In this document: positions 33,905-45,838 of the stretch, one piece after another | Layout of the letters: each line of letters opens with the position of its first letter | How positions within the stretch are numbered: the stretch's first letter is position 1 | NCBI GenBank assembly: GCA_026214975.1 | Contig: CM047810.1 | Span: 33,109,255 to 33,173,254 of the forward strand | Origin: Gentiana macrophylla | Taxonomy: Eukaryota; Streptophyta; Magnoliopsida; Gentianales; Gentianaceae | Direction of reading: 5' to 3' | Length of the DNA: 64,000 nt | Program-made: the position numbers and the translations under genes | The notes under the pieces: generated by a model | Seen by the model: only the letters and a program-made list of their open reading frames with translations | What the model was told of the DNA's origin: nothing | Database searches by the model: none

Positions 33905-34193
33905 CAAAGAGAGAATTAAAGATTTGACTGGGGAAAAAGTGAATAATTAGTTATAACTCACCCAACCATTACTAATCACAGCGAATTAAAAAATTATAGA
34001 TCATACAGAAACAATATTTTACAAAGCAGAAGGTACTTATGCAGAAAACAAAGAGAGAATTAAAGATTTGACTGGGGGAAAAAGTGAATAATTAGTTATA
34101 ACTCACCCAACCATTACTAATCACAGCGAATTAAAAAATTAAAGATTATACAGAAACAATATTTTACAAAGCAGAAGGTACTTATGCAGAAAA
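33905..34193. repeat. Tandem duplication, 144-bp unit
   Basis: CAAAGAGAGAATTAAAGATT at 33905 recurs at 34049 and the units stay colinear to GTACTTATGCAGAAAA, with a few differences. Confidence 0.92.
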
Positions 34194-35160
34194 TCTTTGG
34201 AGAATTTATACAGAGAAGCAATGAAGATGAGTCATACGGGGATAGAGGTAAGAGAATCAAAGATGAATTTCTATATTAGCAGCACCTGTTTTTTAAGCCC
34301 ATGTAAGCATGCATTTTATTTTCCTCTGCAAATTACCCAATTCTTAGCAAGTGAGCCCAAGATGAGGAGACTCCCTTAACAGCACAAAAAAATACATATT
34401 AGATCAAAATTTGAAACATGCAATCTATGGTAGGCAGTAATAAAAAAGACAAGCAAAAGAAACAATTAAATGGATGCTTTGAAAGTGAAACTGAATTGAA
34501 GAAAATTGCAAGTGCTCACCATAGCATCAATTCATCAAACCTAAACACAAGGATCCCGATTAAGAACTATCAGAATTACACAGATATAAATAAATCTTAT
34601 TTTTAGAAATCTGCAGCTACCTCAAACTCTCTACACATAAGGATGTAATACAGGAGAGGCAATGCAATTTTTTAGCCTCTCACTGAAAAGGAGCAGAAGA
34701 AAAAAGAGAATGAGAAAAGAAAAGTTAATAAAACTACCTGATACAAATAGATGATGAACTGCAGAAGGAGGCACCACCGGAATCAACCTTGCAAACTGAA
34801 TCCGAGAAAGCGGCGCCGCCGAACCAGATAGAAAATCGACAGAGGTCACCGGACATGACCCTTTTCTTGACATCTCCGCCCTTCTTTTCTCTCTAATATC
34901 TGATTTGTCTCAACAAACAGAAAGAAAGAAAGAGAGAATTACTAATTTGTTTGGAGAAAAAAATCAATAGCAGAACTCCGGCGAGGTGAATATAATAGCA
35001 GAAGGCAGCACCGGTTTGATATGAGAGAGAGAAATGCAGAGAATTGATGGTGGACGACTTTATCTCCGATAAAATCAAAAGCTAATAAACGTGTTTGAAA
35101 CGGTACACGCGTTTGCAACATAGTAGAAGGATATTTTGGTTTTTTTTTTTTAATTTCTCT

Positions 35161-35225
35161 ATAGAGAAGGGCGGTGGGAGGACATCTGTATCATAGAGAA
35201 GGGCGGTGGGAGGACAGCTGTATCG
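35161..35225. repeat. Tandem duplication, 33-bp unit
   Basis: ATAGAGAAGGGCGGTGGGAG followed by GACATCTGTATC occurs twice with one difference, just upstream of the putative minus-strand unit. Confidence 0.9.
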
Positions 35226-35482
35226 CAGGCAATGAAAGCAGAAAGGAAGGAAACGTGCACGGCTAAATAAAGTAAATTTATTATGTATGATACCTATAGC
35301 GACGACCAAAACGTCGCGAAAGGCGGACGACCAAAAATGTCGCAAAAAGCCGTATGCAAATTTAATATGTATACTACTATGTATGATAAATGTGAATTAG
35401 TTATCTGTTCACATCTCCATTTTATTGCGATTGATTGTTGTGATTACTGCATATATATATATAAAACATTGTTTCCGGATAA

Positions 35483-35549
35483 CGATTTGTTATGACGAAA
35501 AACAATATTCGACGCGATTTGTTATGACGAAAAACAATATTCGACGCGT
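35483..35549. repeat. Tandem duplication, 34-bp unit
   Basis: CGATTTGTTATGACGAAAAA followed by CAATATTCGACG is repeated exactly twice. Confidence 0.92.
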
Positions 35550-36035
35550 GACTGTTAGAAAAAACCCTAAAACTCATGTAAATCTGATGTAATATTAAAG
35601 TTATTAAAGATTTACGCGGAAAACAATTGCTTAAAACCACTAAATAATTACATCCATCATGGCTAAGGAATGAACTACAACAACTATGTGGCAAACATGT
35701 CTACTAAAAACAAACTATTGAAACATAAAGAAACTAGATGACTCCATTCTAAGCTCACCATCATACTCTTCCGGAAGATCGATGCACATATTCTTATTCC
35801 AAAAGGAGAGGGTAAAGTCATGTATAAGTTTAGTAAAGAGTAGAAGATAAAAAAGTAATATCCATGTTTATCAAATGCCGAGAGAAATGACATAAATCTA
35901 CTTTGAGCAGTTTACAAAATAGTTTTAAAATATAAACTTGAATCATAGCAAAACTACTTCAAAAGTATAGCTTGAATAGTGCATAAAAAACGTGCCCTAT
36001 GACTTCATTAACTAGCTACTTACTTAGCATGTTCA
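35550..36035. other. Unassigned AT-rich DNA
   Basis: No gene or terminal repeat is recognised. The right part may already belong to the interrupted gypsy LTR. Confidence 0.35.
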
Positions 36036-36039
36036 TATA

Positions 36040-36300
36040 CTTGTCTACTTACATAGTGACATGGTTATGACCATTCACCCCACATGTGGGCTAACATAAG
36101 CTCATCTCAATATTAGGCCTCAATCAGTACAACCATCTTCATTATAGCGCTGACATGACGACAGACCGTCCTCTGTCCGACATGGCGTAGGTCGTTCTTT
36201 GTCTTCTACAGCCGGGATGATGCAAGGCGTCTACGGTCTCCTATTGCCGACATGGTGCATGCTCACCTCGGTCTTTTACATTCAAAATTGTGCAGCCCGC
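36040..36300 (-). repeat. Dispersed repeat, GACCGAGGACGAT family, diverged copy 3
   Basis: The complement shows the same succession of short phrases (GCACCATGTCGGC, ATCATCCCGGC, CGCCATGTCGGAC, GTCATGTCAGCGC) as copies 1 and 2, with weaker identity. Confidence 0.45.
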
Positions 36301-36527
36301 TCTCGATTTGGGCAGTGGTTTCTCTCCATTAAATGGGCACTCTGGACATTACACGGACTTACTCCACGATATTAACTGTAGGAGCGTAAAGCACATAAGA
36401 CACATACGAGCATGCAAAGCACATAATTCATGTGTTGCCCATATCTATCCTATGTTATCATACAAAGGTCTATAGAAATGCCTTACTACCAACCTATCTC
36501 TACTACTTGCAAAAATATACATATAAT

Positions 36528-38385
36528 TGTTGAAATTGTGTCTTAAACCCAAACGGGTTGGACCGGATCCGACCGGGTGGGATCATTTCTACTATTTATT
36601 TATGTTTGTACATATATTAAATGGTTTTTATGTTGTCATATATATATATATATATTCTTTTAATGAACAAATTATGAATTGTTATATGATAACATCCTTA
36701 GTGTCAAATTGTGATAGAGAAACCATGATAGTGATTATGGTTGATGAGATCTCTAATCACTCTAACAAGTTTGGTACTTAAATGTCTCTAGTCTTATGTA
36801 CTGTCAAACGGGACATTGATAGTGTAATCGGACTCGCACGTATTGGATGTCTTCTATCTTATAAAAGGTAGGGTTAAATCTCATCTATCGAAGTTTATAG
36901 ACACCGGACTGTACGTGGACGTGTATTAGAGAGCGCGTACGTTAAAATGACCTACTTACATTAAGTGTCACACTATGTGGCGGTTGTGTAATTATCCTTT
37001 AGACTGGAATCTTCATGGCATCACGGTGTGGATTGTTATGCTTTGACACTATTTAGATTTTCCCTAGCCACGGGGCAATCATGCTGTAGTGATTGAGTGT
37101 GATATTGAAGTATGCGGAGTATACATGATTGGTCGTCCGGGAATCGCGTATCCTATGATTGGGATTGAATATCCGAAAGGGCCTTCTTATAAGGAATGTC
37201 TTACTCTCGTGAATCTTTGAAAATTGGAAGTAAATGAGTTACTTCGAGAGAACATGATATCCAGTTTATAAGATACGGTCGTTAATGTTTGACACTCGAC
37301 GTACGACCGTATGGATATAATTACAACGATAGGATTGTAAGTTACACGGTAACTGTTTCACATGAAAGGTAGTAGTCATTGCATTTGACTCTTCCGATGA
37401 TTGGGGGTCACGGTGTGTTGCTAGACGCTATCCCGTGATCGTTAGGCATGAAGGGCATTTTCATAATTTGCACTTTGTGTCTACGGCCAACATATTCGGA
37501 AGCCTATCGGGTCACACATATATGAACATCTAGCCGGATTAAAATGTGGTTATAGATTATAACCAAATAAGGAAAGTTTATCTCGAGACTATAAAAGTTA
37601 TAGTGGTAAATTAATATGGTGGTATTTATTTATTTTGAATAAATAAAATACAAGATATTAATTATTTTAATTAAAGAATATTTTGGAAGCCAATTAATGG
37701 CTAAAGGGGGCACATGTGTTAATTGTATTGGATACACTTGGATTGTGAAATTTAATTAATAAGATTACCATAATATTAATATTGGATATTAATTGATTTT
37801 AGAAAAATAGATTTATGGTAATAAGATAAAGATAGTCAATATTAGATATTGACAATATCTTGAAAATATTTAATATAAGATATTAAATTAAATGAGATAA
37901 ATCAATCTATGAAATTTTCCTTATTTTATTAGGAAAATATTTTCTTTCTCTCCACTCTACTCAAGACTTGTTCCCCAAGGATTTTGGAGGACATATGGGG
38001 CGCCACCTCTATTATAAATATGAGGAGTTGGCTAGCTCTTTTGTACACCATAATCCCAAGAGTTCAGAATTCTTGTGAAAAATAGAGAGTTTCTTAGAGA
38101 GAGTTTTGAGAGAGAGAAAAGACCGGTCTAGCAGCCGGATTTTTCTAGTAGCAATCCAATGGTGGATTATGGCGGGTTGTTCGTGTGGACTAGTGGTAGA
38201 GGCCGAACGCTTGGGTGACTCCGTGCATTGCTACTCTCCTTAGACGGTCAAATCGTCGATCTTTTAGATCAACCAAGGTAGCCATTGTCCACTAGCTTAT
38301 TTATTTATTGCTTAAACGAAGTCGATCATGGTCAAAGAAAATAAATTTTTGAATTCCGCTGCGTTCCCGCGTAGATTTCCTAACA
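36528..38385 (+). mobile_element. Solo LTR of a copia-type element, 1.86 kb
   Basis: It begins TGTTGAAATTGTG and ends GATTTCCTAACA, with ATTCCGCTGCGTTCCC just before the end, a phrase seen at the 3' ends of many plant copia LTRs. The flanks are ATAAT (36523-36527) and ATAAC (38386-38390), a 5-bp duplication with one change. TATAAATA at 38013-38020 is a likely promoter. There is no internal region. It interrupts the gypsy remnant. Confidence 0.75.
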
Positions 38386-39193
38386 ATAACAATTTATAGA
38401 ATTTACTTAAAATCAACATAATACTTGAAACTACTTCGTAAATGCACATAAATGTCAGAAATCAAGACTTTAGAGGACCAACCATATCATTCCCCCATAG
38501 AGATGGTTGGGGAGCCGACATGCTCAACCCCTCCGACTCGTTTTCTGAGCTACAACTACCCAGAAACTACTCTACACACATAATTATGTACAGCTTCGTG
38601 CAACTTTCAAGAAACAATATGTACATAAATAAAAAAATACAAACTCTATAATAAAAATAAGCTCTTTTTTTGATAAGATTACCTTTTTAATCCAATGAGA
38701 CTATGATCCAAACTTGTTTGTACAACAAATACCATTTGCTTTCACGAGAGTCTATGAACAAACAACCAAAATCTAACATTAATTCTACGTAGACCAAGAA
38801 TCTGAATGAGATCGAACCAAAATTATGAAGAGATTCAAGCTTTAACTTCTATAAGAGATTCAAGATTCTAAAATGCTTCTTCAACCTGATCTGGTTTGAA
38901 TTCCCCACTGCGATTTCCAGATTGAACCCATAAATGATCAAACAGAGCATCAGAACCTTGCTTGGGTCGGTTCTCTTGCAGTACTGGTCAATGAGCCGAC
39001 CTGTGAAACATCTCTACACACAAAAACACAAAATTATGAAGTCTAGGGCTTCCTAAAGCATTATTTATATACTTTTCCAAACCCCTTAGTGCGGTTACCG
39101 TTTTTAAAGCTAAAGAAAAGCTTAAGATAAATGAAAAGAAAACCTAATTTCGAAAATACAAAAACACACTTACTAAGAGGTAGGGATTTTGCA
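38386..39193 (-). repeat. Gypsy 3' LTR, part
   Basis: On the minus strand TGCAAAATCCCTACC at 39193 directly follows a gypsy-type polypurine tract (39194-39210, GGAGGGGAGAA). The LTR continues left to the solo LTR and probably resumes left of 36527. Confidence 0.6.
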
Positions 39194-39529
39194 TTCTCCC
39201 CTCCTTATAAGAAGTTTCGTCCTTGAAATTTATGCATGTGGAAAAGATGTAAACTTTGGATAATGATCAGTCATGTTTGCTTCTAACTTACAAGTTGCTT
39301 TTGAGCAGTATGATTACTCTACTACACTAGGACTAGAACAACAAACTTCTTCTTAGACCACTGTCATTTCCTTCCCAAAATCCTTATTGGTTGTCCTTCA
39401 ACATAGATTATCTTGCAAGAGATCATGGTCAACATCCTCTACGTGACCCGAAGCAACAAAGCATTTTCACAACACCGTCACATGAAAAACATTTTGCACG
39501 GTAGCCAACTACGGAGGCAACTACAGTCA

Positions 39530-40600
39530 TTACACTAAAGGTTCAACGTTTTCAACAACTTCCATAGAACCAACATATATAGGAGTAAGCTTGCCTTTCT
39601 CACCAAAATGTCTAACACCTCTCGTAGGCGAAGCTTTGAGATACACTTTCTCACCAACTTCAAGCTCAAGTGGTCTACGCTGTTTATCAACACCACTTTT
39701 CTGATGATCTCGACCCTCTTTTATATGTTCACGGATCAACAAAACCTTTTTTCTAGCTTATTGAACAAACTCTAGACTCGTAACTTGCTCCTACCAAGTT
39801 CATCCCAACACACTGTAGATCGACACTTCCTTCCATAACTTGCCTCAAATAAAGCCATTTTATTACTTGAGTGATAATTATTATTGTATGCAAACTCTAC
39901 AAGCAACAAGTACTTAGTCCAATAACCACCAAAATCAAGGATACAAGCACGTAATATGTCCTCAAGTGTCTGAATCATCCTCTCCATCTGTCCGTGGATG
40001 AAATGTTGTACTTGTAATCAACTCCGTACCCAACGCCTTTTGTGAACTCTTCCAACACCGAGGAACAAAATGATTGTCTCGATCAGAAACACTGGAAATT
40101 AGAACTCATGCAAACAAATCACTTCATTGATATACATCATTTCCATTTGCTATAGATGCATATCCTTCTTTAAAGCTAAGAAATGAGCACTCTTCGTTAG
40201 ACGATCAACTATAACCCAGATCATGTCAACACCTCCACTAAACATGGTTAGGGGCGGAACTAGGAATTTGTGGTCAGATGGGCTAACAGACTATATTTGT
40301 ATGGTCGGGTGGGTTGGACTAAGAAAAATAACTATGTTTGACTGAATTATATAAGGTTTTTAGTGTACCGAAAATAAACACCGGGTGGGCAACGCCCATC
40401 CAAGCCACCTTCTAGGTCCGTCCCTGAACATGGTAATCCTATGATAAAATCTATTTTATTCTTCTTTCATTTCCACTCTGGAATATCAAGAGGTCTCAAC
40501 AAACATGCGGGTCTCTCGATGTTTTGCTTTAAACCTTTGACAGACATCACATCGGGAAACATAAACAACAATCTCATGCTATTGATCCCTTGGAAAGGCT
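39530..40600 (-). pseudogene. Ty3/gypsy integrase remnant
   Basis: Minus-strand frames contain EKVYLKASPTRGVRHFGEKG (integrase C-terminal region), ILDFGGYWTKYLLLVEFAYN with SYGRKCRSTVCWDELG, then VDMIWVIVDRLTKSAHF (core) and, near 40500, a trace of the upstream zinc region. Stops and frame changes break it into pieces, and a hAT MITE sits at 40249-40426. The pattern is that of plant chromovirus-type gypsy elements. Reverse transcriptase is absent. Confidence 0.85.
40249..40426. mobile_element. hAT MITE, 178 bp
   Basis: The left end TAGGGGCGGAACTAGGAATT and the right-end complement CAGGGACGGACCTAGAAGG are terminal inverted repeats. Perfect 8-bp duplications AACATGGT flank it (40241-40248, 40427-40434). 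It is inserted in the gypsy integrase. Confidence 0.9.
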
Positions 40601-41435
40601 AACACAAGTATTGGAATAAGAAGATATGCAAGTATTGGAAGAGTATGATGAAAGCTTAAGGAGCAAGTTTATGATGGTGTTATTGGAGTTTAACTATGGT
40701 TAACTAGTGGTTTTTAGTTAATTTGTTTTCTTTGAGTAAGACAAGTAAGATAAGTTGGTTATAGTGGTTTAATTTTTCAGACATGTTGAATTGTATTGGA
40801 TTTCGTAGGGCTTCAATTGTTTATGAATATATTTATGGCATCAGAGATATTCTGAGGTGTTGTATTTATCGAAGACCATGATGGTCTGTTCCCCGAGTCT
40901 CAGCATGTTTCTTTTCTTCCGTGCATTCTTTAATTACTCTGATACTACGTCAGACTTACGCGAGTTTTAGTGTTTCCTCTAAAAGTTATGTGACGAACGT
41001 TCCTTTTATGGATATTAATGACTCGGATAAGAGAGTGAGCGTTACATTATGTCAAATATTAATCAGGCTACTTAGGTATAATGCACGCAATTTTATTTAA
41101 TATTATTCACACATAGTAAAGTCTAAATGTCTGGTTTCAAATAAATACAAATTATAAAGGAATCAAATTTTGTGGTAAATACTTTATCAGTATCAAACAT
41201 GTAACATTCATCTCCGGCAGCAGGACATAGTCAATGACACACAAGTGTTGTTGGCTAGCTACTTAACTGACTCATATCGGACAGGGACTTGCCCAACACA
41301 AGAGACTTGGTCGAATGCTACTATTTTGCCAATGGTTGTAAGCAAGAAGATGAAAGTAAATATTATTTATATAATTAAGTGAGATTAGTCCTGGCTCCAT
41401 CGCAGAGGACAATATTTAGAAACACACGGAATTTT
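40601..41435. other. Unassigned DNA
   Basis: No gene or terminal repeat is supported between the gypsy remnant and Stowaway 4. Confidence 0.4.
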
Positions 41436-41438
41436 GTA

Positions 41439-41706
41439 CTCACTCCGTTTTTGAACTGTCATGTTACAATAAAAATTCAGTATTTATTATCTTTTTTCAT
41501 TTACCAACAAAGTATTTACATCTTCAATAAAAAAAGACATTTCCAATGCGAAAAACTTCAAAAGTCAATTTATTTCACCAATACCCATGCATATATTCAA
41601 AATTCAAAAGACAAATTAATCATTTTATACTATATTTTAGACATATTAATCACTTTCTTAATATGTGTGATTCTTCTCTCTGCGACAGTTAAAAAACCGG
41701 AGGGAG
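41439..41706. mobile_element. Stowaway MITE 4
   Basis: The left end CTCACTCCGTTTTTGAACTG and the right-end complement CTCCCTCCGGTTTTTTAACTG have TA on both sides; 268 bp. It is followed at 41710-41885 by a degenerate direct repeat of about 95 bp (TAATAGCTATTGGA occurs twice). Confidence 0.82.
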
Positions 41707-42179
41707 TAATAGCTAACATACCGAATTTGTAATAGCTATTGGATTGTTGAAGGACAACTTGCTTATCTATGACCAAGCAAATTTATGGACAATATTTACG
41801 AACATACACAATATGTAATAGCTATTGGAGTGTCCAACGACAACTTATCTTTGACCAAGCAAATTTACAAGGGTAAATTTGTGTGTACTAGCTATATAGC
41901 CTTCTACGAAGTTTCCTTTGGCGAAAGGGGTTAGTTCGAGTATTTAATGAGGTTTTGGTGTTTTGTTGTCTTGAATATATATTCCTCTACCACTAGGAAC
42001 AAAAGCCACGGCCATGAGTTTCACTATCATTTTTTGTTTTCTGTGTTTATTTTATTTTAGATTATTGAGGGAGGCAATATATAGCTTCACCATCACTTTA
42101 CAATTATCATTATTCTATTTTAAGTTACATTTTTTATTTTTTAGTTTTAAAAATAGTCACTTTTTTTTATTGGATAATA

Positions 42180-42459
42180 CTACTTCCGTTCCAAAATAAA
42201 TGTCATATTTTTAGTTTTAACACATATAAAGAAATGTAATTAATGTGTTGTACATGTGTTTAATACTACATTGACATATTTATCCCTCACAAATAATAAA
42301 TGTTTGTTTTGAGATATGAAATAAGTGTCATAAATAAATGTTGGATAAATGTTATATTTGAAAAATAAGCATTAAATGATGCATTGGTAATCTAAAGTGA
42401 CACTTTTTATGGGACAATTGTTTTCTAAAATATAGACACTTATTTTGGGACGGAGGTAG
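42180..42459. mobile_element. Stowaway MITE 5
   Basis: The left end CTACTTCCGTTCCAAAATAA and the right-end complement CTACCTCCGTCCCAAAATAA have TA on both sides; 280 bp. Confidence 0.87.
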
Positions 42460-42487
42460 TATATTTTCTTTTGACCTCTAGAGTTTG

Positions 42488-42711
42488 TTTTTTTCGGGAA
42501 ACTTGAAGAAATATGCCCGAAAAGAAAATGTTTGAAAAAATATGTCTAAAAAGTAAACATTTAGAAAATATGTCTACTTTCGATGCACGAGGGCCGCATG
42601 CGCGCCGCATGTGACACGCAGGAACAATTCGTAACGCATGCGTCGATGCATATTTTTCCAAACATTTACTTTTCAGGCATAGTTCTTCAAGTTTCCCTTG
42701 TTTTTTCAGAA
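42488..42711. mobile_element. Foldback (long inverted repeat) element
   Basis: The left arm at about 42488-42534 (GGGAAACTTGAAGAAATATG, CCCGAAAAGAAAATGTTTG) is complementary to the right arm at about 42658-42711. The centre is GC-rich and itself partly palindromic (GCATGCGCGCCGCATG). A transcript would form a hairpin with arms of about 50 bp. No target duplication was identified. It lies 28 bp from Stowaway 5. Confidence 0.8.
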
Positions 42712-43360
42712 AAGGTAATTACAGTTTTTTTTGACACCAACCATTTCGAGGGGATTCTCTGTTGTATTATAACATCACATTACATGCTGTGATAATGGAA
42801 AGAGAGGTAACAAGATAAATTTCTAATCTAAAAAAAAATTAAGAAAAGAAAAAACAAGAAGTAGTTGTTTTTACAGCACACAACAGTACAACAACTTGGA
42901 TACTACTGAGGATCCAAGGTCTTGTGTAATCGTGTAGGAGACATTGTTAAATTTATTTATTTATTTTGATGGAAAACTTTTTATTTCGTCAATGGCAAGA
43001 GGAAAAAAATTAAGACACCCGATAAAACTATATCCTTACTTCCCGCTTATACAATTGCGTCTAAAGACATAGCAATGTCTCCTTAAATCATATATAATGA
43101 CAAAACTATATATTTCGAAAAGAATCATTTATAAAGAAACGAGTACAAAACCCTATGTCACGTTGAAATCTAAATCTATATACAACCATTGCTAGAGAAA
43201 TAATCCCGAGTATACAACAAAATGTATCAGCTATCTCCAAAAATCCTATGAAACAAAGTCTTCAGGCATCCCCAGCGTCTCCTCCGTCCAAGCCATCTAA
43301 TCCGTCAATTCTGACTACAAAGTGTCAGCACCTTAATAAAAAGCCATCATCCACTATCAA
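42712..43360. other. Unassigned DNA
   Basis: No gene is supported; AT-rich with A-runs. Confidence 0.4.
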
Positions 43361-43364
43361 TTAA

Positions 43365-43580
43365 CATTCATGTGTGACGTGGGTATGACCATTTACCCGA
43401 CACGTGGCATCCACCAGACTTAATCGGGCCATCTCAACAAGTGGGCCAATTTGATTTCGGCTCGACATCATATTGGCCTCAGCATAGTTACCTCCAGTTT
43501 AGTACGTTTTTTTTTTTTTTTTTTTCAAGTAATAGCCGACATGACGCATGTCATCCCCTATCATTCATAACCAACATGGT
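43365..43580 (-). repeat. Dispersed repeat, GACCGAGGACGAT family, diverged copy 4
   Basis: The phrases TATGACCATTTACCCGACAC and GCCGACATGACGCATG correspond to copy 3 (TATGACCATTCACCCCACAT and CCGACATGGTGCATG). A T-run interrupts it near 43510. Confidence 0.4.
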
Positions 43581-43651
43581 AAGCTACATCCTAAAGAAAA
43601 GTTTAAGGAACTAGTGCTATCGCAAAAGATCGACACAATTGGAATCTTTAT

Positions 43652-44117
43652 TGAGAAAAAACGCAGGAAGCACAATGAAACCAAAGAGATTGAAGAATTG
43701 CAAAGATAACAGGTATGAAAGATTTTTTATTCAGAGTACTTTTGACTACAGCAAGTGCCCTATTTTTATAGCAGGGAAAATAAACTTTGAGTAGAAGATA
43801 AATCCCTAATTTAAATGTAAATAAATCCTAGTTGAATTTAAACTTGGAATTGGGATAATTGAAATAAATTTGCTTCATTTATCTTGTTATTTGAACGCCA
43901 AGATGTGCCCTTTTTGAATACTGAGATGAAATCCACTCTGTCGTTGAACTAATGACCCTTAGCACACTAAACCACTTCACACACGTCCCTTTTGTATTTG
44001 AATTTTAAGTTTAAACCTTCCTTATCTCTCCATAATTCTCCTTATATCTCCTCATCTTCAATAGCCTGAATTTGCTTTGTCTGAACGGCATTGGAGGGGT
44101 GAACTATGTTCTTAATA
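43652..44117 (-). repeat. Copia-3 3' LTR
   Basis: 466 bp. In minus orientation it starts TATTAAGAACATAG after the polypurine tract GAGGGAGGG (44118-44130) and ends at TTTTCTCA. It carries an AATAAA signal near 43725. Confidence 0.9.
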
Positions 44118-44164
44118 CCCTCCCTCAAACTATGGCTGGGGTGAAGGCATAGTTTGCTGAGAAA

Positions 44165-44902
44165 CTAAGTGAGGATATGCCGAGTAGCTGGTTTTGTGAA
44201 GAGATCAGCTACTTGAAGATGTGTGGGGATGTGCTTAGTGATCAGTTTGCCTTGGGCCACTCGTTCTCGAACAAAATGAAAATCCAGCTCAATATGTTTG
44301 GACCTGGAATGGAACACATGATTGACAGTCAGATATAAGGCACTAAGATTATCACAGTAGATTGTGGGAGGAGCTGACAACCTGAGGTGTAGATCATCAC
44401 ATAGGAACTGTAACCAGTTGAGTTCAGCAGCAGTGTGTGCCGTGGCACGGTACTCAGCTTCAGTTCTGTATCTGGAGACGGTTGGTTGCTTCTTGGCACA
44501 CCAGGAGATGAGACTACTGCCCAAAAAAGTGCAATAACCAGTAGTGGAGCGTCTGGTGATGGGACATCCAGCCCAATCAGCATCTGAAAAAGCAGTGAGA
44601 ATGGGAGTTGGAGCTGTAGTTAACTGTAGGCCCAAATGGAAAGTGCCCTTAACATAGCGTAGCAGTCTGTTAATTAGTTTGAAATGTGCCTGAGTAGGAG
44701 CTTGTAGAAACTGAGAGGCATAGTTGACAACATAGGAAATATCAGGCCATGTGAATGTGAGATATTGTAGTGCACCAACTAGTTGTCTGTAGTGAGTAGG
44801 ATTGGCCATAAGTGATGAGTTTGGATATGGACTAGGCTTTAATTCCAGTGGTGTAGCAACAGGTTTACATTCAACCATTTGAGCACGTTCCAGGATTGTC
44901 AA
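44165..44902 (-). pseudogene. Copia-3 RNase H
   Basis: A 245-codon frame with GALQYLTFTWPDISY, FSDADWAGCP, STTGYCTFLG, TEAEYRATAHTAAE, YCDNLSALYL and HSRSKHIELDFHFVRE. It ends shortly before the polypurine tract and 3' LTR. Confidence 0.94.
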
Positions 44903-45838
44903 AGCATAATGTGTTTGTGAGAGATGTAATGTTGAACCTGCACAAAAAATTTCTACACCAAGAAAGTGATGAAGTATATATACATAGGTCTTTCATTGCA
45001 AACTCAGTGTGTAACAGTGCAATGAAATCAGATAATAACCTATTACTGGAGGCTGTAAGGAGCATGTCATCAACATATAGCAATAGAAATAAAGATCCAT
45101 GGTTAGAATGATACACAAATAAGGAAGGATCTGCCAAACTACAGTAAAAACCATATTTTATCAGATAAGTGCTGAACCTGTCAAACCAAGCTCTAGGGGC
45201 TTGTTTTAATCCATATAGAGCCCTGTTGAGTTTGCACATATGATTGGGGTATTGAGGATCATGCATACCAGGTGGTTGTTCCATGTAGATCTCTTCATGG
45301 ACATACCCATGGAGAAAGGCATTCTTAACATCCAATTGCCTGATGTCCCAATTATTACTAAGAGTTGTAGTTAACACAAGTCTGATGGTGGCTGGTTTAA
45401 TGACAGGGGAAAAAGTTTCATTATAATCTATTCCATCCACTTGATTGTACCATTTGGAAACCAGTCTGGACTTAAGCTTGTCTAGGGATCCATCTGGCTT
45501 CAGTTTTGCTTTAAAAACCCATTTAGAGCCAATTATGTACATCCTAGGTTGGTAGGGGACTAAGTCCCATGTATGGTTGTGATGGAGAGCTTTTAGTTCT
45601 TCTGTCATAGCTGCCCTCCAACCAGTGTGTTGTAGAGCTTCTTTAACAGTTCTTGGTTCCCTTGGAATATCTGGGAAGGAGGAAACAAGAAGAGCATATT
45701 TTGGATTTGGTTTGAAGATGCCATGTTGTCCTCTGGTTATGATTTGGGGTGATGGAGGAGACTCTGGTGTAGATGGAGAAACTGGAGATGAGGGTGAGGA
45801 AGAATCTGTATGAGAGATCTGTGATGAGTGTGGAGTGT
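44871..45838 (-). pseudogene. Copia-3 reverse transcriptase
   Basis: It starts right at the LTR fragment with a Ser/Pro-rich linker. GSKWVFKAKLKPDG, ETFSPVIKPATIR, RALYGLKQAPRAWFDR and the catalytic YVDDMLLTAS follow. After FAMKDL the frame shifts by one base, so the rest of the domain and RNase H are in the frame of 44165-44902. Confidence 0.93.

Larger units (their letters stand above)
31292..34873 (-). other. Probable spliced transcription unit, product not recognised
   Basis: Several minus-strand segments carry canonical splice borders. Exon-like 34738-34873 ends CAG/GTAGTT. 34621-34682 follows a CTTTTCAG acceptor. 32571-32641 encodes FMNKKDHLKLLDVLLEND. 32291-32354 encodes LLPFILSSLLMFLDHPKD. 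The last frame, 31292-31501, encodes LGVTDVARVAELGLDFCAL then a stop. An ATG at 34856 gives a 56-codon frame crossing the first junction in phase (AG/T) before a stop. I could not join all pieces into one long frame, so it may be a pseudogene, a long non-coding RNA with small frames, or a gene with exons I missed. The region is largely free of transposons, unlike its surroundings. Confidence 0.35.
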
